Positions 18,021-25,180 of a stretch of 42,956 nt of DNA are shown here, in pieces. Origin of the DNA: Hyphomonas polymorpha PS728 (lineage in GTDB: Bacteria; Pseudomonadota; Alphaproteobacteria; Caulobacterales; Hyphomonadaceae); the NCBI RefSeq assembly GCF_000685315.1, contig NZ_ARYM01000027.1, forward strand, positions 1 to 42,956, written 5' to 3'. The notes under the pieces were generated by a model, which was not told the DNA's origin, searched no databases, and saw only the letters and a program-made list of their open reading frames with translations. Within the stretch, counting starts at the first letter, position 1. Every line of letters starts with the position of its first letter. Made by a program: the position numbers and the translations under genes.

Positions 18021-18038
18021 GCCTGCCAATTGGCAGGC
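18021..18038. promoter_or_regulatory. Perfect 18-base palindrome ahead of the LOG gene
   Basis: GCCTGCCAATTGGCAGGC is a perfect 18-base palindrome, 68 bases before the LOG-family start and in the 232-base gap between divergent genes. It has no loop and no T tract, so it looks more like a dimeric-regulator operator than a terminator. A shorter hairpin (GATGC-ctcc-GCATC) lies at 17975-17988. No matching regulator is known from the window. Confidence 0.5.
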
Positions 18039-18105
18039 ACGGCCCCATCGCGTGAGAAAGCGGCTGGCGAAGCGGCTCAAGGCCTCCTATCACTTAGGGG
18101 AAAGA

Positions 18106-18690
18106 ATGAGCCGAGAGACTGATAAAATGACAAAAATTCGCTCGATCTGCGTCTATTGCGGCGCCTCAGACGCGGTGGACCCGCGCTATATCCGGCTGGC
18201 CGAAGAGCTTGGCCGGGAACTCGCCCGGCGGGGTATCCGCCTCGTCTACGGCGGCGGCGGCGTTGGCCTGATGGGCGCCTGCGCCCGCGCCGCGCATGAG
18301 GCTTCCGGCGATGTGCTGGGCATCATGCCCCGCTTCCTCCTGCAGAAAGAACGCATCTACAAGGATGTCGAACACCGCATCGTCGACGACATGCACACCC
18401 GCAAGCAGATGATGTTTGACGAGTCCGAGGCCTTCATCGTGCTGCCCGGCGGCATTGGCACGCTGGAAGAGGCGGTGGAAATCCTCTCCTGGGCGCGCCT
18501 TGGTCTGCACGCCAAGCCCATGGCCTTTCTGGATGAGGACGGTTTCTGGTCGCCCTTCTTTGAACTCCTTGAACGGATCATCGAAGGCGGGTTCATCCCT
18601 GATGAGTTCCGCCAGATGATGGTTCACAGCAAAACATCCAATGACGCAATCGAGGCCCTTCTGGACCGCGTCGTAGTGCTGGATATCTGA
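18106..18690 (+). CDS. LOG-family nucleotide 5'-monophosphate phosphoribohydrolase
   Basis: The 194-residue protein belongs to the LOG / TIGR00730 Rossmann family, which cleaves the N-glycosidic bond of nucleoside monophosphates (cytokinin-type or AMP-like). The signature PGGIGTLEE (114-122) and the MHTRKQMM segment (97-103) that contributes the active-site arginine are both present. The N-terminal SICVYCGASDAVDPRY and VYGGGGVGLMGA are also classic. ATG at 18106 is chosen because AGGGG precedes it; the frame is open further upstream across the barrel gene promoter, without family similarity. Which nucleotide it uses in this organism is unknown. It ends 3 bases from the convergent 65-residue gene. 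Confidence 0.9.
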   Translation: MSRETDKMTKIRSICVYCGASDAVDPRYIRLAEELGRELARRGIRLVYGGGGVGLMGACARAAHEASGDVLGIMPRFLLQKERIYKDVEHRIVDDMHTRKQMMFDESEAFIVLPGGIGTLEEAVEILSWARLGLHAKPMAFLDEDGFWSPFFELLERIIEGGFIPDEFRQMMVHSKTSNDAIEALLDRVVVLDI

Positions 18691-18693
18691 CCG

Positions 18694-18891
18694 TCAGCCG
18701 TGATGGCGCATGCCGGGATCGAGCCGTTCAAGCTCGGCATGCAGCCATTGATGATGCTGTTCCAGCCGTGAGACCGCCTCAAGATCGGTCTCGTTGCGGC
18801 AGACAAGTTCCTCGCGCCAGGCTGAAAGCACTTTCAGCTGCGACCGCAGCCAGCATAGCATCTGGCTGTCATCAATGGGCATGCAGATCAT
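18694..18891 (-). CDS. Small 65-residue protein coupled to the heme receptor
   Basis: I do not recognise this family. The product is 65 residues, with no signal peptide or membrane helix. It looks helical: WLRSQLKVLSAWREELVCRN and DLEAVSRLEQHHQWLHAELERL form two amphipathic stretches that could pair into a helical hairpin. There are four histidines (HH at 46-47, H51 and HH near 63) and two cysteines, which might bind heme or metal. The ribosome site AAGGAG sits 6 bases before the ATG and the gene begins 12 bases after the TonB receptor stop. It is therefore probably a real gene expressed with the receptor. Confidence 0.65.
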   Translation of the reverse strand: MICMPIDDSQMLCWLRSQLKVLSAWREELVCRNETDLEAVSRLEQHHQWLHAELERLDPGMRHHG

Positions 18892-18903
18892 GGGACACTC
18901 CTT

Positions 18904-21078
18904 TTACTGACCAAACTGCCAGGACAAAGCGATCTTGAAGTTCCGGCCAGGCTCTGACACGCCTTCGAAGACGCGGTCGTAGTCATGGTCGAAAATATTA
19001 TCGATACCGGCATCGATACGCAGGTTGGGCGCAAATTGCGGCCGCCAGGAACCATAAAGGTCCAGGACCACATAGCCCGCCCGTCGCTCGGCCACCATCA
19101 GGCTGCCACCGGAAAGCGCGCGGCGCTCGAACTCGTCCGCCACCTGAATGCGCGTGCCAATGCGGGTATTCCAGCTGGTCAGTTTGATGCCGGTATCGAG
19201 TGTCAGGCGGTCGGGCGTCAGCGTGCCGAGGTCTTCGCCCGTGGCGGTATCGGTACCCTCAATTGTTGAAAGCGTTGCCCGGGCAAACCAGAGCGGCGCA
19301 TCATAGGAGGCCTCCGCCTCCCAACCTTCCAGGCTGGCGCCGGCAATGTTGGCGGAGTTGGTGCTGCCCGCCGTACACGGAAAGAAGGAAGGCCCAACAA
19401 AGCAGGTGGGATCATAGGAAAAATCGACCGTCAGGTTGATGAGGTCAGAGACATCGCTCTCGAAATAAGAAATCTTTCCCTGGAAGCGGTCTTCCCGGGT
19501 GAGCACATTCCGGAAATCGAGACCGAACCCCACTTCCACCGTCTCGCTCGATTCCGGCTTCAGATCCGCATTTGGCACGAAGTTATTGTTCACGAAGACA
19601 AACCGCCCGAGCGCGGGATTGAACAGTGTCGGGTGGGGCACCGAAAAGTGGACGCCATCGAGATAAAGTTCGTTGATGGACGGCGCGCGAAAACCCTCCG
19701 CATACGACGCATAAAGGCGCAGCCATTCGACCGGCGCATAGCTCGCCCCCAGACGCGGCGACAGTTTGTCATCCGAAGCCTTGTCGGGGCTGAGATCGGA
19801 CGAGCTTTCAAACGAATCGTGCCGGATGCCGGGAATGACGATCAGGCGCCCCGGCAAGCCGAACGGGCGCTCAACTGCGGCTTCGGCCTGAACAAAGATA
19901 CCTGCAAACTCAGCGCTGCCGTTGGGCACGCCGCCGCGAATGCCGCCGGCGGCCGTCGAATCCGTACCCGTCTGGCTGTCCTCATACCAGTCGCCGCCAA
20001 CCGTCAGCGTGGTCTCGACCGGCCCCAGCAGGAAGCGGGAGGCATTGCGCAGGCTGACGCCCGTCGTCTCGATTTCCCGCAGGGTCGTGCGCGGAACGGT
20101 GGCGTCAAACTCATCCACACCGGTGGTGGACTGGTAGACGGTGAGCTTTGCGTCAATCAGGTCCGATGACGGATTATACCGCACCGCGCCGCGCCACAGC
20201 TCACTGCTGATGTCCTTGTCGACATCCCGGTCAAGCGTGGCGTCGCCCGTACCCAGTGTGCCCTGGCCATTATTCGGCTCGACGGCATTATTGCTGAATT
20301 TCTGCCAGGCAATTTCCCCGGACAAGGCATCAGTGAACTGATAACCAAGCTTGACGATTCCCGTGGTAATTTCGTCATCCGATGGAAGATCAATGCCCGA
20401 CCCGAGCGCAATATCCCCGGACCGGCGGAAGCCGAGACTGGCGAGCGCGTCCAGTTTGCCCGACCTGCCATAGACGGTGGCCGAGCCGAGCCATTCCTCA
20501 TTGACGCTCTGATAGGCCGTGCGCAGCCGGCCGCCGAAGCTTTCGCCCTCGCGCAGCAGGTCTGCCGCATTGACCGTCTCGAAGGCGAGCACGCCGCCAA
20601 CCGCGCCCGAACCGTAAAGCGCCGACGCCGGGCCGCGCACCACTTCGGCCGTGCGCACGAGTTCGGGATCGAGGAAGAAGCTGCCATCATGTGCGGAGCT
20701 GAAAGACTGGCGGGCGCCGTCGAGCAGGACGAGGACATTCTCGCGCCCAAGACCGCGAATGCTGGGCGTCTCGCCCGTGCGGCGCGGACCGCCGCTGAAC
20801 TGAAGGCCGGGCACATCGCGCAACAGATCTGACATGGCGCTCGGCTGGATCAGCTCCAGCGTGTCGCGCGAAATGACGGTGACCTGTCCTGGATAATCAA
20901 ACACTGGCAAGGGGTTGGACGTGCCATAGACCGTGACGGTCTCTTCCCGCTGTTCGGCCTCTTCGGGTTCCTCCTCGGCCAGCGCCGGGAGGGCGGCGAA
21001 GGCGAACACGGCCGCAGACAGCAGCAGACGCGGGCGGCGGCTGCGGCAGGAACGGGCGGGGAAGACATTGGGGAACAT
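18904..21078 (-). CDS. TonB-dependent receptor, heme/hemoglobin type
   Basis: The 724-residue outer-membrane receptor has a signal peptide (to about residue 34), a TonB-box-like ETVTVYGT and a plug with PSAMSDLLRDVPGLQ, IRGLGRENVLVLLDGARQ and VVRGPASALYGSGAVGG. The barrel contains YAEGFRAPSINELYL, the FRAP box of heme receptors, followed about 35 residues later by VPNADLKPESSE in the place of the NPNL box. The layout fits the hemoglobin/transferrin/lactoferrin receptor group (HmuR/HutA-like). It ends KIALSWQFGQ, so the final aromatic is not the very last residue. Fur-box-like sequences lie within 80 bases upstream. Heme as ligand is likely but unproven. Confidence 0.87.
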   Translation of the reverse strand: MFPNVFPARSCRSRRPRLLLSAAVFAFAALPALAEEEPEEAEQREETVTVYGTSNPLPVFDYPGQVTVISRDTLELIQPSAMSDLLRDVPGLQFSGGPRRTGETPSIRGLGRENVLVLLDGARQSFSSAHDGSFFLDPELVRTAEVVRGPASALYGSGAVGGVLAFETVNAADLLREGESFGGRLRTAYQSVNEEWLGSATVYGRSGKLDALASLGFRRSGDIALGSGIDLPSDDEITTGIVKLGYQFTDALSGEIAWQKFSNNAVEPNNGQGTLGTGDATLDRDVDKDISSELWRGAVRYNPSSDLIDAKLTVYQSTTGVDEFDATVPRTTLREIETTGVSLRNASRFLLGPVETTLTVGGDWYEDSQTGTDSTAAGGIRGGVPNGSAEFAGIFVQAEAAVERPFGLPGRLIVIPGIRHDSFESSSDLSPDKASDDKLSPRLGASYAPVEWLRLYASYAEGFRAPSINELYLDGVHFSVPHPTLFNPALGRFVFVNNNFVPNADLKPESSETVEVGFGLDFRNVLTREDRFQGKISYFESDVSDLINLTVDFSYDPTCFVGPSFFPCTAGSTNSANIAGASLEGWEAEASYDAPLWFARATLSTIEGTDTATGEDLGTLTPDRLTLDTGIKLTSWNTRIGTRIQVADEFERRALSGGSLMVAERRAGYVVLDLYGSWRPQFAPNLRIDAGIDNIFDHDYDRVFEGVSEPGRNFKIALSWQFGQ

Positions 21079-21096
21079 GGAGGCACCTTGGAGTAT

Positions 21097-21156
21097 TGCG
21101 AATGATTCTCAATACTTCTTTTCGCAAAGCTTCCGAAGGATTGCAAGTAATTCTCA
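21097..21156. promoter_or_regulatory. Two Fur-box-like inverted repeats in a divergent promoter
   Basis: Two 7-1-7 inverted repeats are visible: TGCGAAT-g-ATTCTCA (21097-21111) and TGCAAGT-a-ATTCTCA (21142-21156), the second followed by TTCGCATTA. They sit between the divergent heme-type receptor (start 21078) and the DUF6607-like gene (start 21215). The half-sites match the general Fur consensus pattern, so iron repression of both directions is expected. Confidence 0.75.
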
Positions 21157-21214
21157 TTCGCATTATGCAGAAGGGAACAGATCCGCCACCCGAACTCCTC
21201 AGGAGGAGGCCTCC

Positions 21215-22273
21215 ATGCCATCCAGATCCCGCTCATTCCTGCTTTTCAGTGCCGCTGCGATCGCGCTTTCCCTGACCGCCTGCGCCGCGTCCCCGGCCCA
21301 GACCGCGCCTGCAAGTTTCACCGCTGCCGCCACTGGCGAGGTGGTTGATCCGGCGAAATTCGAGCGGGACCGCGCGTCGATTCTCGCCATGGCGGGCGAT
21401 TACAAGGTGTCATTCGATTTCATCGAGACGGTTTCCTTCAACGAAAACTATGTTGTAACACCGCCCAAGATTTCCGGGGCGGAGGAAGTGGTTCGCGTGA
21501 TCGAGGACCGGGGCGATTTCATCAGCCTGCAGCATATCCTGGTGGCTACCCACGGGGACGTGACCTTCCCGATCAAGCACTGGCGGCAGGACTGGCAGTA
21601 TGAACCCGACCGTATCCTGAGCTTCATTGGCGGCAATGCTTGGGGATGGCGGGATATTCCACTCGCACAGCGAAAGGGAAAATGGTCGCAAACGGTGTAT
21701 CAGGTGGACGATGCACCGCGTTACAGCGCTGTGGCGGCCTGGACCTATGACCTTGGCGCGCCGACCTGGGTACCGCCGCATGAATGGCGCCCCCTGCCCC
21801 GCCGGGACATGACGACCCGCAACGACTATCATACCATCAATGCCGTGAACCGGCATGTCATCACCCCGCTCGGCTGGGTGCACGAGCAGGACAATGACAA
21901 GGTGGTGCTCTCTTCCGGCGTGCCCGTGCTGCTGGCGCGTGAAGTCGGCGTAAACACGTATGAGCGCGACAGCGATTTCGCGGTTGAGGTAGCTCTGGAT
22001 TATTGGGCGGGCACGGCCGATTTCTGGACCGAAATCCGCGATGAGTGGGCCAGGATTGGAAATGAAAACAACCGGTTCGGTCTGGCAATCCAGGGTGAGA
22101 GCGAAGCGCTCTATGTGCCGCTTCTGGAACTGGCGAGCGAAGTGGCTGAGGGGAAAATTCCACTGGCGGAAGCCGGACCAAAGGGCCGGGCGCTCGTGCG
22201 GGAATTCGTGACCTTCGATCTGGCGCCGCTGGCTGAGCGCGTCGCCGCCACCCCGAAAGCGGGGGAGAAATGA
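21215..22273 (+). CDS. DUF6607-like lipoprotein of the heme-uptake locus
   Basis: The 352-residue product begins with a lipoprotein signal ending LSLTAC (Cys23). AGGAGGAGG precedes the ATG. The mature part is soluble and aromatic-rich: GDYKVSFDFIETVSFNENYVV, LVATHGDVTFPIKHWRQDWQYEP, RKGKWSQTVYQVDDAPRYSA and a C-terminal FVTFDLAPLAERV. I assign it to the DUF6607 family by overall resemblance; no biochemical function is established for that family that I can state. It lies directly across the Fur-like boxes from the receptor, and its stop overlaps the next gene. A role handling heme or the receptor on the periplasmic side is inferred from position. The conserved histidines and tryptophans (KHWRQDW, HEWRPL, NRHVITPLGWVH) would be natural ligand contacts. 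Confidence 0.75.
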   Translation: MPSRSRSFLLFSAAAIALSLTACAASPAQTAPASFTAAATGEVVDPAKFERDRASILAMAGDYKVSFDFIETVSFNENYVVTPPKISGAEEVVRVIEDRGDFISLQHILVATHGDVTFPIKHWRQDWQYEPDRILSFIGGNAWGWRDIPLAQRKGKWSQTVYQVDDAPRYSAVAAWTYDLGAPTWVPPHEWRPLPRRDMTTRNDYHTINAVNRHVITPLGWVHEQDNDKVVLSSGVPVLLAREVGVNTYERDSDFAVEVALDYWAGTADFWTEIRDEWARIGNENNRFGLAIQGESEALYVPLLELASEVAEGKIPLAEAGPKGRALVREFVTFDLAPLAERVAATPKAGEK

Positions 22274-23073
22274 TGCGGTTTGCAAAGCCCTTTCTTGCGG
22301 GCGCTGCTGCGCTGGCCGCTGCCCTGCCCGCTTCGGCCCATGTGGGGTTCGTGCTGCCCGATTCCTTTGCCTACAAGAGCTGCAGTGGCTTTGGGGCGAT
22401 TGCGACCTTCAGTGACTACTTTCCGTCCCCGGAGATTGTGCTTTCGGCGGAGTTTCGCCTGGTGGGGCCGCAGGGGCAGGCCATTCCGCTCGACGAGGTG
22501 ACGGCCGACCATGCGATGACGCGGCTGGAAGCCTCGCTGGATATGCCGGGTACGTACCGTATAACGAGCGATGAACGCCTTGGCCGCAAAGGAAAAGTTG
22601 CGCTGGTGGAGGGGCGATATGAGCGCCTCGGCGGCGAGGATATGGGCTTGGCACGCCTGCCGGCGGGCGCGCAGATCCTGACATCGCAGACGGCTACGGT
22701 CTCAGAGGCATATCTCAACTGTGGAGGAGCAAATACCGCCGCGGATACATCCCCCGCCGGTCAATTGGCGGTCACGCCCGGACAGGACGCGGACAGCATC
22801 GGACAATCCCGGACATTCCGGGTCACCTTCGGCGGCGCGCCGCTCGCCGCCCGCGAGGCGTTCCTGATCCCGGCTTATGCTTTCCTTGCCGGCGCTCATG
22901 ACGGGGCGCCCCTGATCGTCTCGCCCGGTGGCGAGATCCGGCTGGAAGACCTGGCGCCGGGGGTCTATGCCCTTCTCGTCCGCCACATCGCCCCCGCTCC
23001 GGAAGGCGCCGAGACGGATGTGCGGTCCTATTCGACAGCGGTGACATTTGCGGTGGGTGAGCTTCATCCCTGA
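22270..23073 (+). CDS. DUF4198-like secreted protein
   Basis: The 267-residue protein has a signal peptide (MMRFAKPFLAGAAALAAALPASA) and a mature N-terminus HVGFVLPDSF, a histidine-first start typical of DUF4198/NikM-like metal-uptake accessory proteins. The body is beta-rich (PGTYRITSDERLGRKGKVALVEGRYERL and EIRLEDLAPGVYALLVRHIAP), like an Ig-type fold with a DUF4198 ending. Two cysteines (SCSGF near 37 and LNCGG near 155) may form a disulfide. ATGATG gives two starts, both overlapping the stop of the lipoprotein gene, so translation is coupled. It probably helps the same Fur-controlled uptake system; its ligand is not known. Confidence 0.72.
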   Translation: MMRFAKPFLAGAAALAAALPASAHVGFVLPDSFAYKSCSGFGAIATFSDYFPSPEIVLSAEFRLVGPQGQAIPLDEVTADHAMTRLEASLDMPGTYRITSDERLGRKGKVALVEGRYERLGGEDMGLARLPAGAQILTSQTATVSEAYLNCGGANTAADTSPAGQLAVTPGQDADSIGQSRTFRVTFGGAPLAAREAFLIPAYAFLAGAHDGAPLIVSPGGEIRLEDLAPGVYALLVRHIAPAPEGAETDVRSYSTAVTFAVGELHP

Positions 23074-23167
23074 GCAGGATCAGACGGTCACTTTCAGGCG
23101 CCCGGGTTTCCCGTCCTGATAGATGATGGTAGGGTCTCCCGGTCTGCAGGCATGGGAGACGAAAAGG

Positions 23168-23329
23168 ATGCGCTTTGTACTCCTCACCGCTGCGCTGGCC
23201 GTCTGCCCGATTGTTGCAACGGCACAGGAAGGGGGCAGCGCAACATGGGCTCAGCCCCTGAAAGAAGCGGACGGCCAGGTCATGCGCGTCCCCATGGAAG
23301 CGCCAGGTCCGGACCCTGATGGAAGATGA
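23168..23329 (+). CDS. Small secreted peptide, possibly the 5' part of a frameshifted gene
   Basis: The frame encodes 53 residues with a clean signal peptide (MRFVLLTAALAVCPIVATAQ) and a short tail ending GPDPDGR. GGGAG lies 9 bases before the ATG. It follows the DUF4198-like gene by 94 bases. A second frame (23319-23453) overlaps its end and reads on in the +1 phase with protein-like content, so the two may be one gene split by a single-base change. No family is recognised. Confidence 0.45.
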   Translation: MRFVLLTAALAVCPIVATAQEGGSATWAQPLKEADGQVMRVPMEAPGPDPDGR

Positions 23330-23453
23330 TGCTGTGAGAGAGAGCTGTCGCGCGGAAGCGCTCGCGCCCCCGCCTTCAGCAAGCACGTTACTGCTTCGCT
23401 ACATGCCCGCAGGCGACGAGCCGGTCGTCGTTATCTCAATGAAGCCCAGATAA
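23319..23453 (+). pseudogene. Overlapping +1-frame ORF, possible 3' part of a split small gene
   Basis: Starting at an ATG inside the end of the preceding small ORF, 44 residues are encoded (MEDDAVRESCRAEALAP... to VVVISMKPR). The segment TLLLRYMPAGDEPVVVISM looks like a beta hairpin from a real protein. Joining both frames near 23315 would give a secreted protein of about 93 residues. Either a frameshift, a sequencing error or a coupled second cistron would explain it. It may also be chance. Confidence 0.3.
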
Positions 23454-23485
23454 AAATAACCCCACCTGCCCGGAGGCAGATGGGG
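23452..23485 (-). terminator. Intrinsic terminator of the aceBA operon
   Basis: On the minus strand CCCCATCTGCC and GGCAGGTGGGG form an 11-pair stem with one mismatch and a 4-base loop, followed by TTATTTTTA. It lies about 30 bases beyond the isocitrate lyase stop. Confidence 0.85.
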
Positions 23486-23516
23486 CCGGAGTTTTCCCTA
23501 CGCAGCAGGAAAGGTG

Positions 23517-25136
23517 TCAGACGTTCTCGAACTGGTTCATGGTGTTGTGCTCGCCGCTGGCTTTCAGGGCGCGTTCACCGGCAACCATTTCCTTGAACGT
23601 ATCGCCAAGGTCCGAGCCGACTTCGTGCTGGTGTTTCACAGCCGAGACGTTGTTGCGGATTTCCTGGCGCTGGATGGTCTTCACATAGGCGGCCATCTTG
23701 TCTTCGCCGAAATAACCGCGCGAGAGCTGGTCGGTGGCGAAGGCCGTCATGTGGAAGGTGGGCAGCGTGATCAGGTTGTGGAACACGCCGGCACGTTCGG
23801 AGATGTCATACTGGAAGCGCTTCAGGCGCTCATCGGCTTCCTTGCCCAGCGGGGTGTCGTCATACTTGGCCGACATGAGCTCCGCTTCCGGATATTCGCC
23901 CTCGGCAATCTTTCCTTCAGCGGCCCATGCCTTGCGGACCTGTTTGCGCAGGTTGAGCGTCCAGTTGAACGACGGTGAATTGTTGTAGGTGAGCTTCGCA
24001 TCGGGAACAGCGGCTTTCACGCGGTTCACGAGGCCAGCGATCACGTCCACATCCGGCGTATCGGTCTCGATCCAGAGAAGGTCTGCGCCGCCAAGGGTGA
24101 GGTTGGCGATACAGTCTTCCACAACGCGGTCTGCGCCGGTGTTTTCACGGAACTTGAAGAGGCCGTTGGGCAGGCGCACCGGCTTCACGAGGCGGCCGTT
24201 CTGCTGCAGGGCGAGGTCGCCTTCTTTCAACGGGTTGGCAGGCGTGATCTCTTCAACTTCGAGCCATTTGGTGTATTCCGAAGCAAGGTCGCCGGCATGC
24301 TGGGAAACCGGCACCTTCTGCGTCAGCCCAGCGCCGAGGCTGTCCGTGCGGGCCACGATGACGCCATCATCCACGCCGAGTTCCTCGAAGGCGAGGCGGC
24401 AGGCGCGCAGCTTCTCGATGAAGTCTTCCCGCGGAACGGTGACCTTGCCATCCTGGTGGCCGCACTGTTTGGCATCCGACACCTGGTTCTCGATCTGGAT
24501 GCAGCAGGCGCCTGCCTTGATCAGCTCTTTCGCGAGCAGATAGGTGGCGTGCTCGTTGCCGAAACCGGCATCGATGTCGGCGATGATCGGCACGACATGG
24601 CTTTCGAAATTGTCGATGCGCTGGATGATCGTCTCGATCACGTCAGCCGGCGCGCCTTTTTCACGAGCCGCTTTCAGCTCACGGAAGAGATCGTTCAGGC
24701 CCACTTCATCGGCCTGGCGCAGGGAGACGTAAATTTCCTCGATCAGGTCTGCGACAGAGGTTTTCTCGTGCATCGACTGGTCCGGCAGGTGGCCAAAACG
24801 GTTGCGCAGGCCGGCAACCATCCAGCCGGAGAGATAGACATAAGTGCCCTTGGCGGTGCCCTTCATGCGCTTGACGGCCTTGATCATCTGCTGGGCATGG
24901 AAGCCCGACCAGCAGCCGAGCGACTGGGTGAATTTGGAATGATCCTTGTCATAGGCGGCCATATCGGCGCGCATCACCCCGGCCATCTCGCGGGCAATGT
25001 CGAGATGGGTGTTGTAGGTGTTCTGCATTTTCAGCTGGACGATATCGTCAACGGTCACACCGCCGGGCGCCTGTCCGGTGGGGTAACGTTTCTGAACCTG
25101 GGCGCGCAGCTCGGCGTAAGTGGGTCGTTTGGACAT
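23517..25136 (-). CDS. aceA: Isocitrate lyase
   Basis: The 539-residue enzyme splits isocitrate into glyoxylate and succinate, the first step of the glyoxylate shunt. Typical segments are SLGCWSGFHAQQM (about 72-84), YLSGWMVAG, IIADIDAGFGNEHATYLLAKELIKAGACCIQIENQ (about 184-218) and the active-site loop DAKQCGHQDGK with Cys225. The loop reads KQCGH rather than the KKCGH of the short E. coli-type enzyme. Together with the length this places it in the longer isocitrate lyase subgroup. The later NNSPSFNWTLNLR motif is conserved. The start MSKRP is chosen because AGGGAG lies 8 bases before it, not the upstream in-frame ATG. It follows aceB by 44 bases in one operon. Confidence 0.95.
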   Translation of the reverse strand: MSKRPTYAELRAQVQKRYPTGQAPGGVTVDDIVQLKMQNTYNTHLDIAREMAGVMRADMAAYDKDHSKFTQSLGCWSGFHAQQMIKAVKRMKGTAKGTYVYLSGWMVAGLRNRFGHLPDQSMHEKTSVADLIEEIYVSLRQADEVGLNDLFRELKAAREKGAPADVIETIIQRIDNFESHVVPIIADIDAGFGNEHATYLLAKELIKAGACCIQIENQVSDAKQCGHQDGKVTVPREDFIEKLRACRLAFEELGVDDGVIVARTDSLGAGLTQKVPVSQHAGDLASEYTKWLEVEEITPANPLKEGDLALQQNGRLVKPVRLPNGLFKFRENTGADRVVEDCIANLTLGGADLLWIETDTPDVDVIAGLVNRVKAAVPDAKLTYNNSPSFNWTLNLRKQVRKAWAAEGKIAEGEYPEAELMSAKYDDTPLGKEADERLKRFQYDISERAGVFHNLITLPTFHMTAFATDQLSRGYFGEDKMAAYVKTIQRQEIRNNVSAVKHQHEVGSDLGDTFKEMVAGERALKASGEHNTMNQFENV

Positions 25137-25180
25137 GAGAGGATCTCCCTGGAGAAAGTTCTGATTAGTGTGTTGACGGA

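Noticed and set aside
23517..25136. Loss of isocitrate lyase activity because the loop reads KQCGH
   Set aside because: The catalytic Cys and following GH are intact, and the longer isocitrate lyase subgroup is known to vary at the second position.
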